A DNA stretch of 62,719 bases. Origin: Methylibium sp. GTDB taxonomy: Bacteria > Pseudomonadota > Gammaproteobacteria > Burkholderiales > Burkholderiaceae_C. The notes under the pieces were generated by a model. The model did not search any database. It worked only from the letters and a program-made list of their open reading frames with translations, and had not been told where the DNA came from. Positions 8,862 through 19,078 of the stretch are shown one piece after another. The position numbers and the translations under genes are program-made. Location of the stretch: positions 1 through 62,719 of the forward strand of contig PNNH01000030.1 of NCBI GenBank assembly GCA_013824165.1, in the 5' to 3' direction. Numbering within the stretch: the stretch's first letter is position 1; the number at the start of each line of letters is the position of its first letter.

Positions 8862-8878
8862 GACCCCAGTCCGGGGTC
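8862..8878. terminator. hairpin after GGDEF/EAL gene
   Basis: GACCCC and GGGGTC separated by 5 bases, about 25 bases beyond the stop of the minus-strand GGDEF/EAL gene. The stem is GC-rich but no U-run follows, so termination is only plausible. Confidence 0.3.
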
Positions 8879-8901
8879 AGCAGGCGAAACCTTGGGCGGC
8901 C

Positions 8902-11151
8902 TCAGGCCAGCTGCAGGCGCTTGACGCGCGGCTGCGCCGGCAAGGCGGGCGGCGGCGTGTAATTGAAGTCCTCGGCCGGCATGGCGCGGCCGTAGTGCCA
9001 GCCCTGGGCCCAGTCGCAGCCCTCGCGGGCCAGCCAGGCGGCCTGTTCGGCGGTTTCCACGCCTTCGGCCAGCACATCCAGGTTCAGGCTGCGCGCCAGC
9101 ACGATCACCGTGCGGGCAATCGCCGAGACGTTGGCATCGCTGCCCAGCTCGGAGACAAAGCTGCGGTCGATCTTCAGCGTGCTGACCGGCATGCGCTTCA
9201 GGTAGGACAGCGAGGAATAGCCGGTGCCGAAATCGTCGATCGCCACGCGCACGCCGCGCTCGGTGAGCTCGGTCAGCAGCGTGATGGCCTGCTCGGCATC
9301 TTCCAGCAGCAGGCTCTCGGTCACCTCCAGCTCCAGCACATGGGGCGGGCAGCCGGTTTCGGCCAGGATGAAGTCCAGCGTCTGGATGAAGTCGCTCTGG
9401 CGCAGCTGGCGCGCGGAGACGTTGACCGCGATCTGCTGCGGCTTGCCTTCGACGCCCTGCCAACGCACCGCCTGCGCGCAGGCTTCCTGCAGCACCCAGC
9501 GGCCCATCGGGATGATCAGGCCGGTGTCTTCGGCCAGCGGGATGAACTCGGCCGGCGAGATCGGGCCGCGGGTCGGGTGGCGCCAGCGCAGCAGCGCCTC
9601 GGCGCCCACCAGCGCGCCATCCGACAGGCGCACCTGCGGCTGGTATTCGATCTTGAACTGCGCCGCCTCGTTGGCCTGGCGCAGCGCATGCGTCAGCTCG
9701 AAACGTTGCTGCACCGCCTGCGTCAGCTCGGGGCGGTAGGCCTGCACCGTGTTGCGGGCATGCACCTTGGCGCGGCACATCGCGGCTTCGGCGTTGCGCA
9801 TCAGCTCGTCGACGCGCTGGCCATCGGTGGGGAACAGCGCCAGGCCGATGCTGGCGCCCAGATTGAAGCGCTGGTTGCCCACGATGATGGGCTCGTCCAT
9901 CGACTGGATCAGGCGGTCGCCCAGGCGCATCGCGGTTTCCTCGTCGACCAGGCCCGACAGCACGACGACGAACTCATCCGCGCCGACCCGGGCCACCGAA
10001 TCGCTGGCGCGCACCACGTTGATGAAGCGCGCGGCGGCTTCCTTCAGCACCGCGTCGCCGGCGGCATGGCCGGCGATGTCGTTGACATCACGGAAGCCGT
10101 CCAGGTCGATGTAGAGCACGGCCACGCTGGTGTGGTCGCGCTCGGCAATGCCCACCTGGCGGCCGATGCGGTCGCGCAGCAGGGCCGAGTTCGGCAGGCC
10201 GGTCAGGCGGTCGTGCAGCGACTGGTGCAGCAGCTCGGCCTCGGTGTGCTTGATCTTGGAGATGTCGGTCAGCACCAGCAGATGCTGCAGCGGGCTGGAG
10301 CTGCTAGGCTGCACGCGCACGAGGGTGGCCCACACCGGCACCGGCTCGCCGTCGCGGCGGCGCAGCATCAACTCGCCGCACCATTTGTTCTCGCGGTCCA
10401 GGCCCGCCCACAGCTGCTCCAGCACCTCGGGGGGCTGCTCGCCCAGGCACAGCGGCTGCGGCATCTGGCCCAGCACATCGCGCAGGTCATAGCCGCTGAT
10501 CGTGTAGAAGGCAGGGTTGGCGTCGACGATGCGCGCCTGGTCGTCCAGCAGCAGGATGCCTTCGGCGCAATGCTCGAACACCACGGCCGCGCGGCGCAGC
10601 TCTTCCAGCGCCATCTGCAGCTCGGTCATGTCGCGCGCCACGCCCAGCACGCCCAGCGATTCGCCGGCGGCAGCCACCGGCGCCTGCTGCATGTCCAGGC
10701 ACAGGCGGATGCCGTCGCTGCCGCGCGCCCAGGCGCGACCGTGAGCGGGCAAAACTTGCGGCAGATCGGTGTCGCGCTTGCCCTGCAGCTCGGCCTCGGA
10801 CAGGCCGATCAAGCGCTCGAAGGCCGGATTGCAGGCCTCGAAGGCGCCGCTGGCATCCTTGAAATAGACCCCGTCGGGGATGGCGTTCAGCAAGGCCGCC
10901 AGGCGGCTGCGCTCGCGCTTTTCATGCTCAAGCTCGATGCGGCGCTTCTTCAGCCAGCGGCGTTGGCGCTGCACCAGCACCAGCGTGGCGCCCATCGCCA
11001 TGGCACCGACCACGCAGAACGCGCTCAGCCACAGCACGGGCCCGTTCCAGGCCAGGGTGCCGGCAGAGGCAGGCTCCGCCCAGGCCGGCAGGGCCGGCGT
11101 CAGCGCAACTCCAGCCAAGGGCCGGTAAAGGCAACGGTTGATCAAGCTCAT
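8902..11151 (-). CDS. PAS-PAS-GGDEF-EAL cyclic-di-GMP signalling protein
   Basis: A 749-residue membrane-linked c-di-GMP enzyme. A signal or membrane segment (about 1-25) and a second membrane helix (about 37-60) precede a charged coiled region, two PAS domains (about 80-185 and 195-310), a GGDEF domain (about 320-480) and a C-terminal EAL domain (about 490-740). The GGDEF active site reads GADEF, departing from the consensus, while an RxxD inhibitory-site motif (RASD) is kept. The EAL domain looks complete: EALLRW, DDFGTGYSS, LKIDRSF and a late E in AEGVE. Phosphodiesterase activity is therefore more likely than cyclase activity. I use the ATG at 11151 (MSLINRC); an in-frame ATG at 11232 would add an unlikely 27-residue leader. 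Confidence 0.9.
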   Translation of the reverse strand: MSLINRCLYRPLAGVALTPALPAWAEPASAGTLAWNGPVLWLSAFCVVGAMAMGATLVLVQRQRRWLKKRRIELEHEKRERSRLAALLNAIPDGVYFKDASGAFEACNPAFERLIGLSEAELQGKRDTDLPQVLPAHGRAWARGSDGIRLCLDMQQAPVAAAGESLGVLGVARDMTELQMALEELRRAAVVFEHCAEGILLLDDQARIVDANPAFYTISGYDLRDVLGQMPQPLCLGEQPPEVLEQLWAGLDRENKWCGELMLRRRDGEPVPVWATLVRVQPSSSSPLQHLLVLTDISKIKHTEAELLHQSLHDRLTGLPNSALLRDRIGRQVGIAERDHTSVAVLYIDLDGFRDVNDIAGHAAGDAVLKEAAARFINVVRASDSVARVGADEFVVVLSGLVDEETAMRLGDRLIQSMDEPIIVGNQRFNLGASIGLALFPTDGQRVDELMRNAEAAMCRAKVHARNTVQAYRPELTQAVQQRFELTHALRQANEAAQFKIEYQPQVRLSDGALVGAEALLRWRHPTRGPISPAEFIPLAEDTGLIIPMGRWVLQEACAQAVRWQGVEGKPQQIAVNVSARQLRQSDFIQTLDFILAETGCPPHVLELEVTESLLLEDAEQAITLLTELTERGVRVAIDDFGTGYSSLSYLKRMPVSTLKIDRSFVSELGSDANVSAIARTVIVLARSLNLDVLAEGVETAEQAAWLAREGCDWAQGWHYGRAMPAEDFNYTPPPALPAQPRVKRLQLA

Positions 11152-11220
11152 GGGTGCTAGGCGGACCTCTGGTTCACGACATCCCGGGCTGGACTGCCCC
11201 GGCGGGTGACTGCTTTTTTG

Positions 11221-11242
11221 ACACCCGTGCATTGCCGGGTGT
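11221..11242. repeat. inverted repeat in the leader of the GGDEF/EAL gene
   Basis: ACACCCG and CGGGTGT separated by 8 bases, with a T6 run on the left side (plus strand). It lies between fadH and the GGDEF/EAL gene, about 70 bases upstream of the latter's start. On the coding (minus) strand the stem is followed by an A-run and not a U-run, so it is not a standard terminator for fadH. It could be an operator or leader structure. Confidence 0.35.
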
Positions 11243-11298
11243 TCCCTCGTGTTCGGCCTATCGGGAGTGTCGGTGCCCGGCTTGATACTGACTAGGGT

Positions 11299-13428
<2,130 letters not shown>

Positions 13429-13448
13429 CTATAGCCCTGGCCTTGCCG

Positions 13449-13470
13449 TTTATGCAACGGGTTGCATAAA
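13449..13470. promoter_or_regulatory. PadR operator candidate, padR-proximal
   Basis: A perfect dyad: TTTATGCAAC, GG, GTTGCATAAA, centred 52 bp (about five helical turns) from the fadH-proximal copy and 29 bases upstream of the padR-family start. The spacing on one helical face suits cooperative binding and joint control of both divergent genes. Confidence 0.78.
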
Positions 13471-13498
13471 CTGCCCTCTCTAGACGCACGCAAGCACC

Positions 13499-14062
13499 AT
13501 GTCCCTGCCCCACGCCCTGCTGACCGCCCTGCTGGAGCACCCCTGCTCCGGCCTGGAACTGGCCGCGCGCTTCGAGCGCTCGATCGGCTACTTCTGGCAT
13601 GCCACGCACCAGCAGATCTACCGCGAGCTGGCGCGCATGGAGGGCGAAGGCTGGATCAGCGGCGAAGCCGCCGGCGAAGGCCGCGGCGGCAAGAAGCGCT
13701 ACCAGGTACTGGCCGCCGGCCGGCGCGAACTCAAGGCCTGGGCCAGCCGCGAGCAGGACCCGGCGCCGCACCGCGAGGCCCTGATGGTGCGGCTGCGCGC
13801 CGAGGCCGTACTGGGCGGCACGCGCGTGGCCGACGAACTGCTGCGTCGCCTGGCGCTGCACCAGGGTCAGCTGGCGCATTACCAGGCGCTGGAGGCGCGC
13901 GACTTCCTGGCCGACGGCAGCCCGGACGACCGCGCCGCCCGCATCCAGCACCTGATCCTGAAGGCCGGCATCCAGGTCGAGCAGCTCTGGGTGGACTGGT
14001 GCGCCGAGGCGCTGGACCTGCTGGCCGAGCCCGCACCCGCGGCCACGAAGCGCCGCCGCTGA
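13499..14062 (+). CDS. PadR-family transcriptional regulator
   Basis: A 187-residue PadR-like repressor: N-terminal winged helix-turn-helix (about 5-75, with YRELARMEGEGWI and GGKKRYQVLAAGRREL) followed by a C-terminal helical dimerisation domain of the PadR/Vir type. It is divergent from fadH with two matching palindromes in the 121-base spacer, so it probably represses fadH and itself. The inducer could be an acyl-CoA or a related aliphatic compound, judging by the target, but that is inference. Confidence 0.9.
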   Translation: MSLPHALLTALLEHPCSGLELAARFERSIGYFWHATHQQIYRELARMEGEGWISGEAAGEGRGGKKRYQVLAAGRRELKAWASREQDPAPHREALMVRLRAEAVLGGTRVADELLRRLALHQGQLAHYQALEARDFLADGSPDDRAARIQHLILKAGIQVEQLWVDWCAEALDLLAEPAPAATKRRR

Positions 14063-14180
14063 AGCCGGCGACTGCGGCGTCTGCATCAGACGCACCAACA
14101 GTTCTTCACGTGCGGACACATTCGCACATGGCCGCGCAACCTCAGCCAGCTCCAATCGCGCCCAAACAAAGGAGTTGACG

Positions 14181-15461
14181 ATGGATTTCAAGCGTTTGGC
14201 AACGGTCGTGATGTTCACAGGGCTGGGCCTGCTATCGGCCTGCGGCGGCGGTAGCAGCGATGGCGACTCGAAGGCGCAACTGCGGCTGGTGAATGCCAGC
14301 ATCGCCTACAGCAGCGGCCTGGACCTGACGCTGGACGACAGCAAGATCGCCAGCGCGATCGGCTATGCCACCGCCAGCAACTACAGCTCGGTGGATGCCG
14401 ACAGCGTCACGGCGCTGGTGCAGTCCAGCGGCTCGACGATCAGCTCGCTGTATCCAACGCTCAGCGCCGACAGCCATTACAGCCTGATCACCTACGGCTG
14501 GGCCGGCAATATGAAGAGCACCATCCTGCAGGAGGAAGAGGAGGCGCCGGACGCCAACTACAGCAAGCTGCTGATCCTCAACCTGGCCTCCGACGCCGGC
14601 GCGCTGGATGTCTATCTGACGCAGAGCATCGACGACCTCTCCAACGCCACCGCCACCGTCTCCGGCGTGGCCGGCGGCAGTAGCAGCGGCTATAAGACCG
14701 TGGCCAGCGGCAGCTACCGGGTGCGCATCACCGGCAACGGCAAGAACTACGACCAGCGCCTGGACATCGCCAACATCACGCTGAGCAGCAAGCAGGTGGC
14801 CACGCTGGTGATCACGCCGACGCAGGGCGGCGTGCTGGTCAACGGCATCCTGCTGACCCAGCAGGGCAGCCTGAGCGCCCACAGCACGCCCAATGCCCGC
14901 GCCCGCGTGGTGGCGGCGGTGTCGGACTTTGGCCAGGTGCAGGCCACGCTGGGCGGCACGACTCTGCTGTCCACTTCGATCGCGCCGAACATCGGCGAGT
15001 ACCAGACCCTCACGGCCGGCGCGTCGGCCCTCAGCGTGCTGGTCAACGGCGCGGCCATGACGGCCGCCAGCCCGACGCTGACCGCCGGCAACGACTACAC
15101 CGTGCTGGTCTGGGGCACGCCGGCCGCGCCGCAGATCTCCATCCTGAATGACGACAACCGCCTGCCCAGCACCAGCGGCACCGCCAAGATCCGCATGATC
15201 AACGGCGTGGCCGGCCTGAGCGGCGGCCTGACGATGACGCTGGACTACAGCGCCATCGCAAGCAATGTGCTGTCGGGCCTGTCGTCCACGCCGGTGGCGG
15301 TCAATTCCAGCTCGGCCTCGCTGCTGCAGGTCAGCTCGCCCACCTCGGGCACGCCGGTCTACAGCATCGCCGAGCTGCCCATCGTCTCGTCGGGCGTCTA
15401 CACCGTCTTCATGATGGGCGGCGCCGACAAGATCCAGGGCACGCTGCGCCGCGAACGGTAA
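14181..15461 (+). CDS. DUF4397 lipoprotein
   Basis: A 426-residue predicted outer-membrane or periplasmic lipoprotein: the signal peptide ends in the lipobox LLSAC, with the lipidated cysteine followed by GGGSS. The rest is Ser/Thr/Gly-rich beta-repeat sequence with DUF4397-like units (AQLRLVNAS near 34-42 and a second AKIRMINGVAG near 335-345). I prefer the ATG at 14181, six bases after AAGGAG, over the TTG at 14175. DUF4397 proteins are surface or envelope proteins of uncertain role. The gene stands alone, followed 77 bases later by the EamA gene. Confidence 0.85.
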   Translation: MDFKRLATVVMFTGLGLLSACGGGSSDGDSKAQLRLVNASIAYSSGLDLTLDDSKIASAIGYATASNYSSVDADSVTALVQSSGSTISSLYPTLSADSHYSLITYGWAGNMKSTILQEEEEAPDANYSKLLILNLASDAGALDVYLTQSIDDLSNATATVSGVAGGSSSGYKTVASGSYRVRITGNGKNYDQRLDIANITLSSKQVATLVITPTQGGVLVNGILLTQQGSLSAHSTPNARARVVAAVSDFGQVQATLGGTTLLSTSIAPNIGEYQTLTAGASALSVLVNGAAMTAASPTLTAGNDYTVLVWGTPAAPQISILNDDNRLPSTSGTAKIRMINGVAGLSGGLTMTLDYSAIASNVLSGLSSTPVAVNSSSASLLQVSSPTSGTPVYSIAELPIVSSGVYTVFMMGGADKIQGTLRRER

Positions 15462-15538
15462 GCCCGGATGTGCGCGGCTCGCCCCCGGGCGAGCTGCAGC
15501 AAGGCACGCTGGCAAGGGCTGGGGCAAGATAGCGCCCC

Positions 15539-16480
15539 ATGCCCGACTCTCGTCACGCCGCCACCCAACGCCTGGCCCTCTGGGTGGGCCTGCTCACCAT
15601 CCTGGCCTGGGGCATCAACTTCCCGATCCAGAAAGCGCTGCTCACTGCGCTGCAGCCCTCGGGCTTCCTGTTTCTGCGCTTCGCCGCAATGCCACTGATG
15701 GTGGCGGCCCTGCTGCTGGTCCGCTACGGACGCGCCTGGCCACGCCTGCCGCGCAGCGAGCTCTGGGCCATCGCCCGCCTGGGCCTGCTGGGCCAGGGCC
15801 TGCATCTGGCGCTGGCCAGCTATGGCGTGCACTGGAGCACGCCCTTCTCAAGCTCGGTGCTGCTGGCCTGCGGGCCGGTGTTCACGCTGCTGATCCTGCG
15901 CGCCTGGGGCGTCGAGCGCCTGCAGCGCCCGCAGATCGCCGGCATCGCGGTGGCCGCCTGCGGCGCCCTGCTCTTCATGTCCGACAAGCTGCTGGCGGCC
16001 GACTGGCGCGCCAGCGGTGGCGACCTGGTGCTGCTGAGCGCCGCCGCGCTGTTTTCCTACTACACGGTGGCGGCCAAGCCACTGATCGAGAAGCATGGCG
16101 CGATGCTGGTGTTCAGCTATGCCACGCTGGCCTCCAGCGTGCCGGTGCTGCTCTACGCCACGCCGGGCGCGCTGCGGGTCGACTGGCAGGCCGTCAGTCC
16201 ACTGCTGTGGGCCGGCGCGGTCTGGGCCGTGGTCGGCGTGGGCTTCTGGAGCTGGCTGAGCTGGGGCTGGGTCAACGCCCAGCGCGGCGTGGCGCGCACT
16301 GCGCCGCTGATCTACCTGATGCCGCCGATTGCCGGCCTGACTGCCTGGCTCACCACCGGCGAAAGCTTCACCGGCATCAAGCTGCTGGGCGCCGCGGTGA
16401 CGCTGGGCGGCGTGGCGCTGGCTCAGTTTGCCGCCGCGCCCAAGACCGAATCGACCCATAGCGTGCCGCCGATCGACTGA
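15539..16480 (+). CDS. EamA/DMT-family transporter
   Basis: A 313-residue inner-membrane protein with about ten hydrophobic segments arranged as two EamA repeats (about 12-145 and 160-300). The N-terminal WGINFPIQKALL and the PSGFLFLRF region are typical of RhaT/EamA drug-metabolite exporters. Members export amino acids, nucleosides or other metabolites; the substrate here is unknown. The C-terminal tail is hydrophilic. It is convergent with the P-type ATPase gene, with two strong hairpins between them. Confidence 0.9.
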   Translation: MPDSRHAATQRLALWVGLLTILAWGINFPIQKALLTALQPSGFLFLRFAAMPLMVAALLLVRYGRAWPRLPRSELWAIARLGLLGQGLHLALASYGVHWSTPFSSSVLLACGPVFTLLILRAWGVERLQRPQIAGIAVAACGALLFMSDKLLAADWRASGGDLVLLSAAALFSYYTVAAKPLIEKHGAMLVFSYATLASSVPVLLYATPGALRVDWQAVSPLLWAGAVWAVVGVGFWSWLSWGWVNAQRGVARTAPLIYLMPPIAGLTAWLTTGESFTGIKLLGAAVTLGGVALAQFAAAPKTESTHSVPPID

Positions 16481-16488
16481 GCCCGCGC

Positions 16489-16547
16489 ACAAGCGCCGAA
16501 AGGCGCTTGTGGCTGGCGAAGGCCAACCGGCGATACCAGCCGGTTGG
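16489..16547. terminator. paired hairpins between convergent genes
   Basis: Two perfect stem-loops: ACAAGCGCC/GGCGCTTGT with a GAAA tetraloop (16489-16510), and CCAACCGGC/GCCGGTTGG with a 7-base loop (16523-16547). They fill the 83-base gap between the ends of the EamA and P-type ATPase genes. Neither has a long U-run, but position and stability suggest bidirectional transcription ends. Confidence 0.6.
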
Positions 16548-16563
16548 CTGATCCCGCCCCGGC

Positions 16564-19068
16564 TCAGCCGCGCCAGCGCCGCGGCCAGGCCTGCTTCAAC
16601 AGCTCCAGCAGCAAGCCGCAGAGCAGCCCGCAGCCCAGCGCCGCGGCCAGCCAGGGCAAGGGTGGCAGCACGAAACGGAACACCTCGCGCAGCGGCGTGA
16701 TCGCCAGCGCCGCCGCCAGCAGCGCCGCGGTGGCGACCAGCACCTGCCAGAGCAGCGCATTGGGCCGCAGCCAGCCGGCGAACCAGCGCCCACTGGCCGA
16801 GCGGTTGGCCAGGATCAGCGCCACATTGCCGCTGACCAGCGCGACAAAGGCCAGCGCCCGCGCACTGTCGGCCGGCAGGCTCAGCCGTGCCAACGCATAC
16901 AGCCCCGCCACCAGGGCCAGCAGCAGCAGGCCCTGGGCCGCGCTCCAGGCCAGCAGGCCGGGCGAAAACAGCGGCGCGGCCGGGTCGCGCGGCGGCCGCT
17001 GCATCACATCCTCCTCCTCGGGCTCGGCCTCGAACACCACCGAGCAAACCGGGTCGATCAGCAGCTCCAGAAAGGCGATGTGCACCGGCGTCAGCAGCGG
17101 CGGCCAGCCCAGCAACAGCGGCAGCAGCGACAGGCCGGCAATCGGCACATGCACGGCCAGCACAAAGGCCATGGCCTTGCGCAGGTTGTCGTAGATGCGC
17201 CGACCCAGGCGCACCGCCTGCGTGATGGCGTCGAAGTTGTCGTCCAGCAGCACCAGACCGGCGGCCTCGCGCGCCACGTCGGTGCCGCGGCCGCCCATGG
17301 CCACGCCGATGTCGGCGGCCTTCAGCGAGGGTGCATCGTTGACGCCGTCGCCGGTCATCGCCACCACCTCGCCCTGCGCGCGCAAGGCCTGGACGATGCG
17401 CAGCTTCTGCTCGGGCCGGATGCGCGCATAGACGGCGTGGCGGCGCAGCGCCTGGGCCAGCGCGGCATCGTCCATCGCGGCAATCTCGGTACCGGTCAGC
17501 GCCGGCAGCCCGCCATCCAGGCCGGCCTGCGTGGCAATCGCCGACGCGGTGACCGGGTGGTCGCCGGTGATCATCAGCACGCGCAGCCCGGCCGCGCGGC
17601 ATTCGCGGATGGCCGCCGGCACTTCGGGGCGCAGCGGATCAGCAAAGCCCACCAGGCCCAGCCACTCCCAGGCGAAGCCGGCGGGTGATTCGGGCCAGGC
17701 CTGATCGGCCGGCCAGACCGCCCGCGCCACGCCGAGCACGCGCAGGCCGCGCGCCGCCATCGCCGTGGCCTGCTGGGCCAGCGCCGCCTGGCCTTCAGCT
17801 GGCAGGCGGCACAGGCCGGCCACCGCCTCGGACGCGCCCTTGATGGACACCACCTGGCCAGCGTCGCCGCGCCACACATGGGTCATGGCCGGCAGCGCGC
17901 CGCTCAGAGCGTACTCATGCGCCAAGGTCCAAGCCGGGTGCAGGCGGTCGGCCGGCAGGCGCTGCTGGCCCAGGGCGTGCAGCGCACGCTCCATCGGATC
18001 GCTGGCCTCTGACTCACTGGCCAGGATGGCGTGCTCCAGCAGCGGGTGCAGTGCCTCGGGCAAGACCTGACCCTCGTTGCGCCAGGTCAGCTCAGCACCA
18101 GCGGCCCCGGCCAGCTCGGCCACCGCCATCTTGTTGAGCGTCAGGGTGCCGGTCTTGTCGCTGCACAGCACGGTGGCCGAACCCAGCGTCTCGATGGTGG
18201 CGGCGCGGCGCGCCAGCACGCGCTGGCGCGACAGCCGCCACGCCCCCATCGCCATGAAGACTGTCAGGATCAGCAGGAACTCCTGCGGCAGCATGGACAT
18301 CGCCAGGCTGATGCCGGCCAGCAGACCGCCAAGCCAATCGCCGCGCAGCAGGCCCCACAGCGTGACCACCACCGCGCTGACGACCAGCCCCAGCACCGAG
18401 AACAGCCGCACCAGGCGGCGCGTCTGCCGGTGCAGCGGCGTCGGCGGCGCGCCGATCTCGCCCAGCGATTTGCCGATGCGGCCGATCTCGCTGCGCGGCC
18501 CGGTGGCCGTCACCTGCGCCAGGGCCTGCCCGCCCGTCACCAGCGTGCCGGCAAAGACGCGCGCGGCATCGCTTTCAGAGCCGACGCGCTTGTCCACCGG
18601 CAACGATTCGCCGCTGAGCAGGGACTCGTCGAGTTGCAGGTCGTGGGCCGTGATCAGCGTCGCATCCGCCGCCACGCGGTCGCCATCCGCCAGCAGCAGC
18701 AGATCGCCCAGCACCACCTCGCGGCCGGCAATGCGCTGCGACTCACCGTCGCGGCGCACCAGCGCGCGCGGGCTGGTCAGGTCGCGCAAGGCCTCCAGCA
18801 CGCGCTCGGTGCGCTGCTCCTGGCTCAGGCTGATCAGCACCGTCACCGCGACAAAACCCAGCAGCATCAGCGCCTCGCCCCGATCGCCCAGCAGCAGGTA
18901 GATGCCGCCGGCCGCCAGCAACAGCAGCAGCATCGGCTCGCGCAGCAGCTCGGCCAGCATCTGCCACCAGCGCCGGCGCTGCGGCGGATTCAGCTCATTG
19001 GGGCCGTCGGCCTGCAGGCGGCGTGCGGCTTCGTCGGCACTCAGGCCGCGGGGTGGGGTTTCATTCAT
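16564..19068 (-). CDS. cation-translocating P-type ATPase (P2-like)
   Basis: An 834-residue ATP-driven cation pump. In order: N-terminal cation-ATPase domain (LSADEAARRLQADGPNEL), actuator domain with SLLSGESLPV, the transmembrane MLPQEF segment where the ion-coordinating proline-glutamate site lies, phosphorylation site DKTGTLT with the aspartate near 307, nucleotide-binding segment KGASE, hinge MTGDGVNDAPSLK, and C-terminal membrane helices. The QEF in the M4 site differs from the usual PEG of calcium pumps, so ion specificity (Ca, Mg, Mn or monovalent) is open. It follows the AmpG-like gene by 10 bases on the same strand and is likely cotranscribed with it. Confidence 0.9.
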   Translation of the reverse strand: MNETPPRGLSADEAARRLQADGPNELNPPQRRRWWQMLAELLREPMLLLLLAAGGIYLLLGDRGEALMLLGFVAVTVLISLSQEQRTERVLEALRDLTSPRALVRRDGESQRIAGREVVLGDLLLLADGDRVAADATLITAHDLQLDESLLSGESLPVDKRVGSESDAARVFAGTLVTGGQALAQVTATGPRSEIGRIGKSLGEIGAPPTPLHRQTRRLVRLFSVLGLVVSAVVVTLWGLLRGDWLGGLLAGISLAMSMLPQEFLLILTVFMAMGAWRLSRQRVLARRAATIETLGSATVLCSDKTGTLTLNKMAVAELAGAAGAELTWRNEGQVLPEALHPLLEHAILASESEASDPMERALHALGQQRLPADRLHPAWTLAHEYALSGALPAMTHVWRGDAGQVVSIKGASEAVAGLCRLPAEGQAALAQQATAMAARGLRVLGVARAVWPADQAWPESPAGFAWEWLGLVGFADPLRPEVPAAIRECRAAGLRVLMITGDHPVTASAIATQAGLDGGLPALTGTEIAAMDDAALAQALRRHAVYARIRPEQKLRIVQALRAQGEVVAMTGDGVNDAPSLKAADIGVAMGGRGTDVAREAAGLVLLDDNFDAITQAVRLGRRIYDNLRKAMAFVLAVHVPIAGLSLLPLLLGWPPLLTPVHIAFLELLIDPVCSVVFEAEPEEEDVMQRPPRDPAAPLFSPGLLAWSAAQGLLLLALVAGLYALARLSLPADSARALAFVALVSGNVALILANRSASGRWFAGWLRPNALLWQVLVATAALLAAALAITPLREVFRFVLPPLPWLAAALGCGLLCGLLLELLKQAWPRRWRG

Positions 19069-19078
19069 TGGGCGCGCA

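Noticed and set aside
8995-11160. 721-codon plus-strand open frame
   Set aside because: His/Gln/Ala-rich shadow of the PAS-GGDEF-EAL gene; no motif.
11221-11242. Terminator for fadH
   Set aside because: On the fadH strand the stem is followed by an A-run and not a U-run; kept only as an inverted repeat.
11160-11242. Cyclic-di-GMP riboswitch in the leader of the GGDEF/EAL gene
   Set aside because: The conserved GEMM core (GACGCAAAG-type loop and receptor) is not present.
14175-14180. TTG start for the DUF4397 lipoprotein
   Set aside because: AAGGAG abuts the TTG with no spacing, whereas ATG 14181 has six bases and gives a normal lipoprotein signal peptide.
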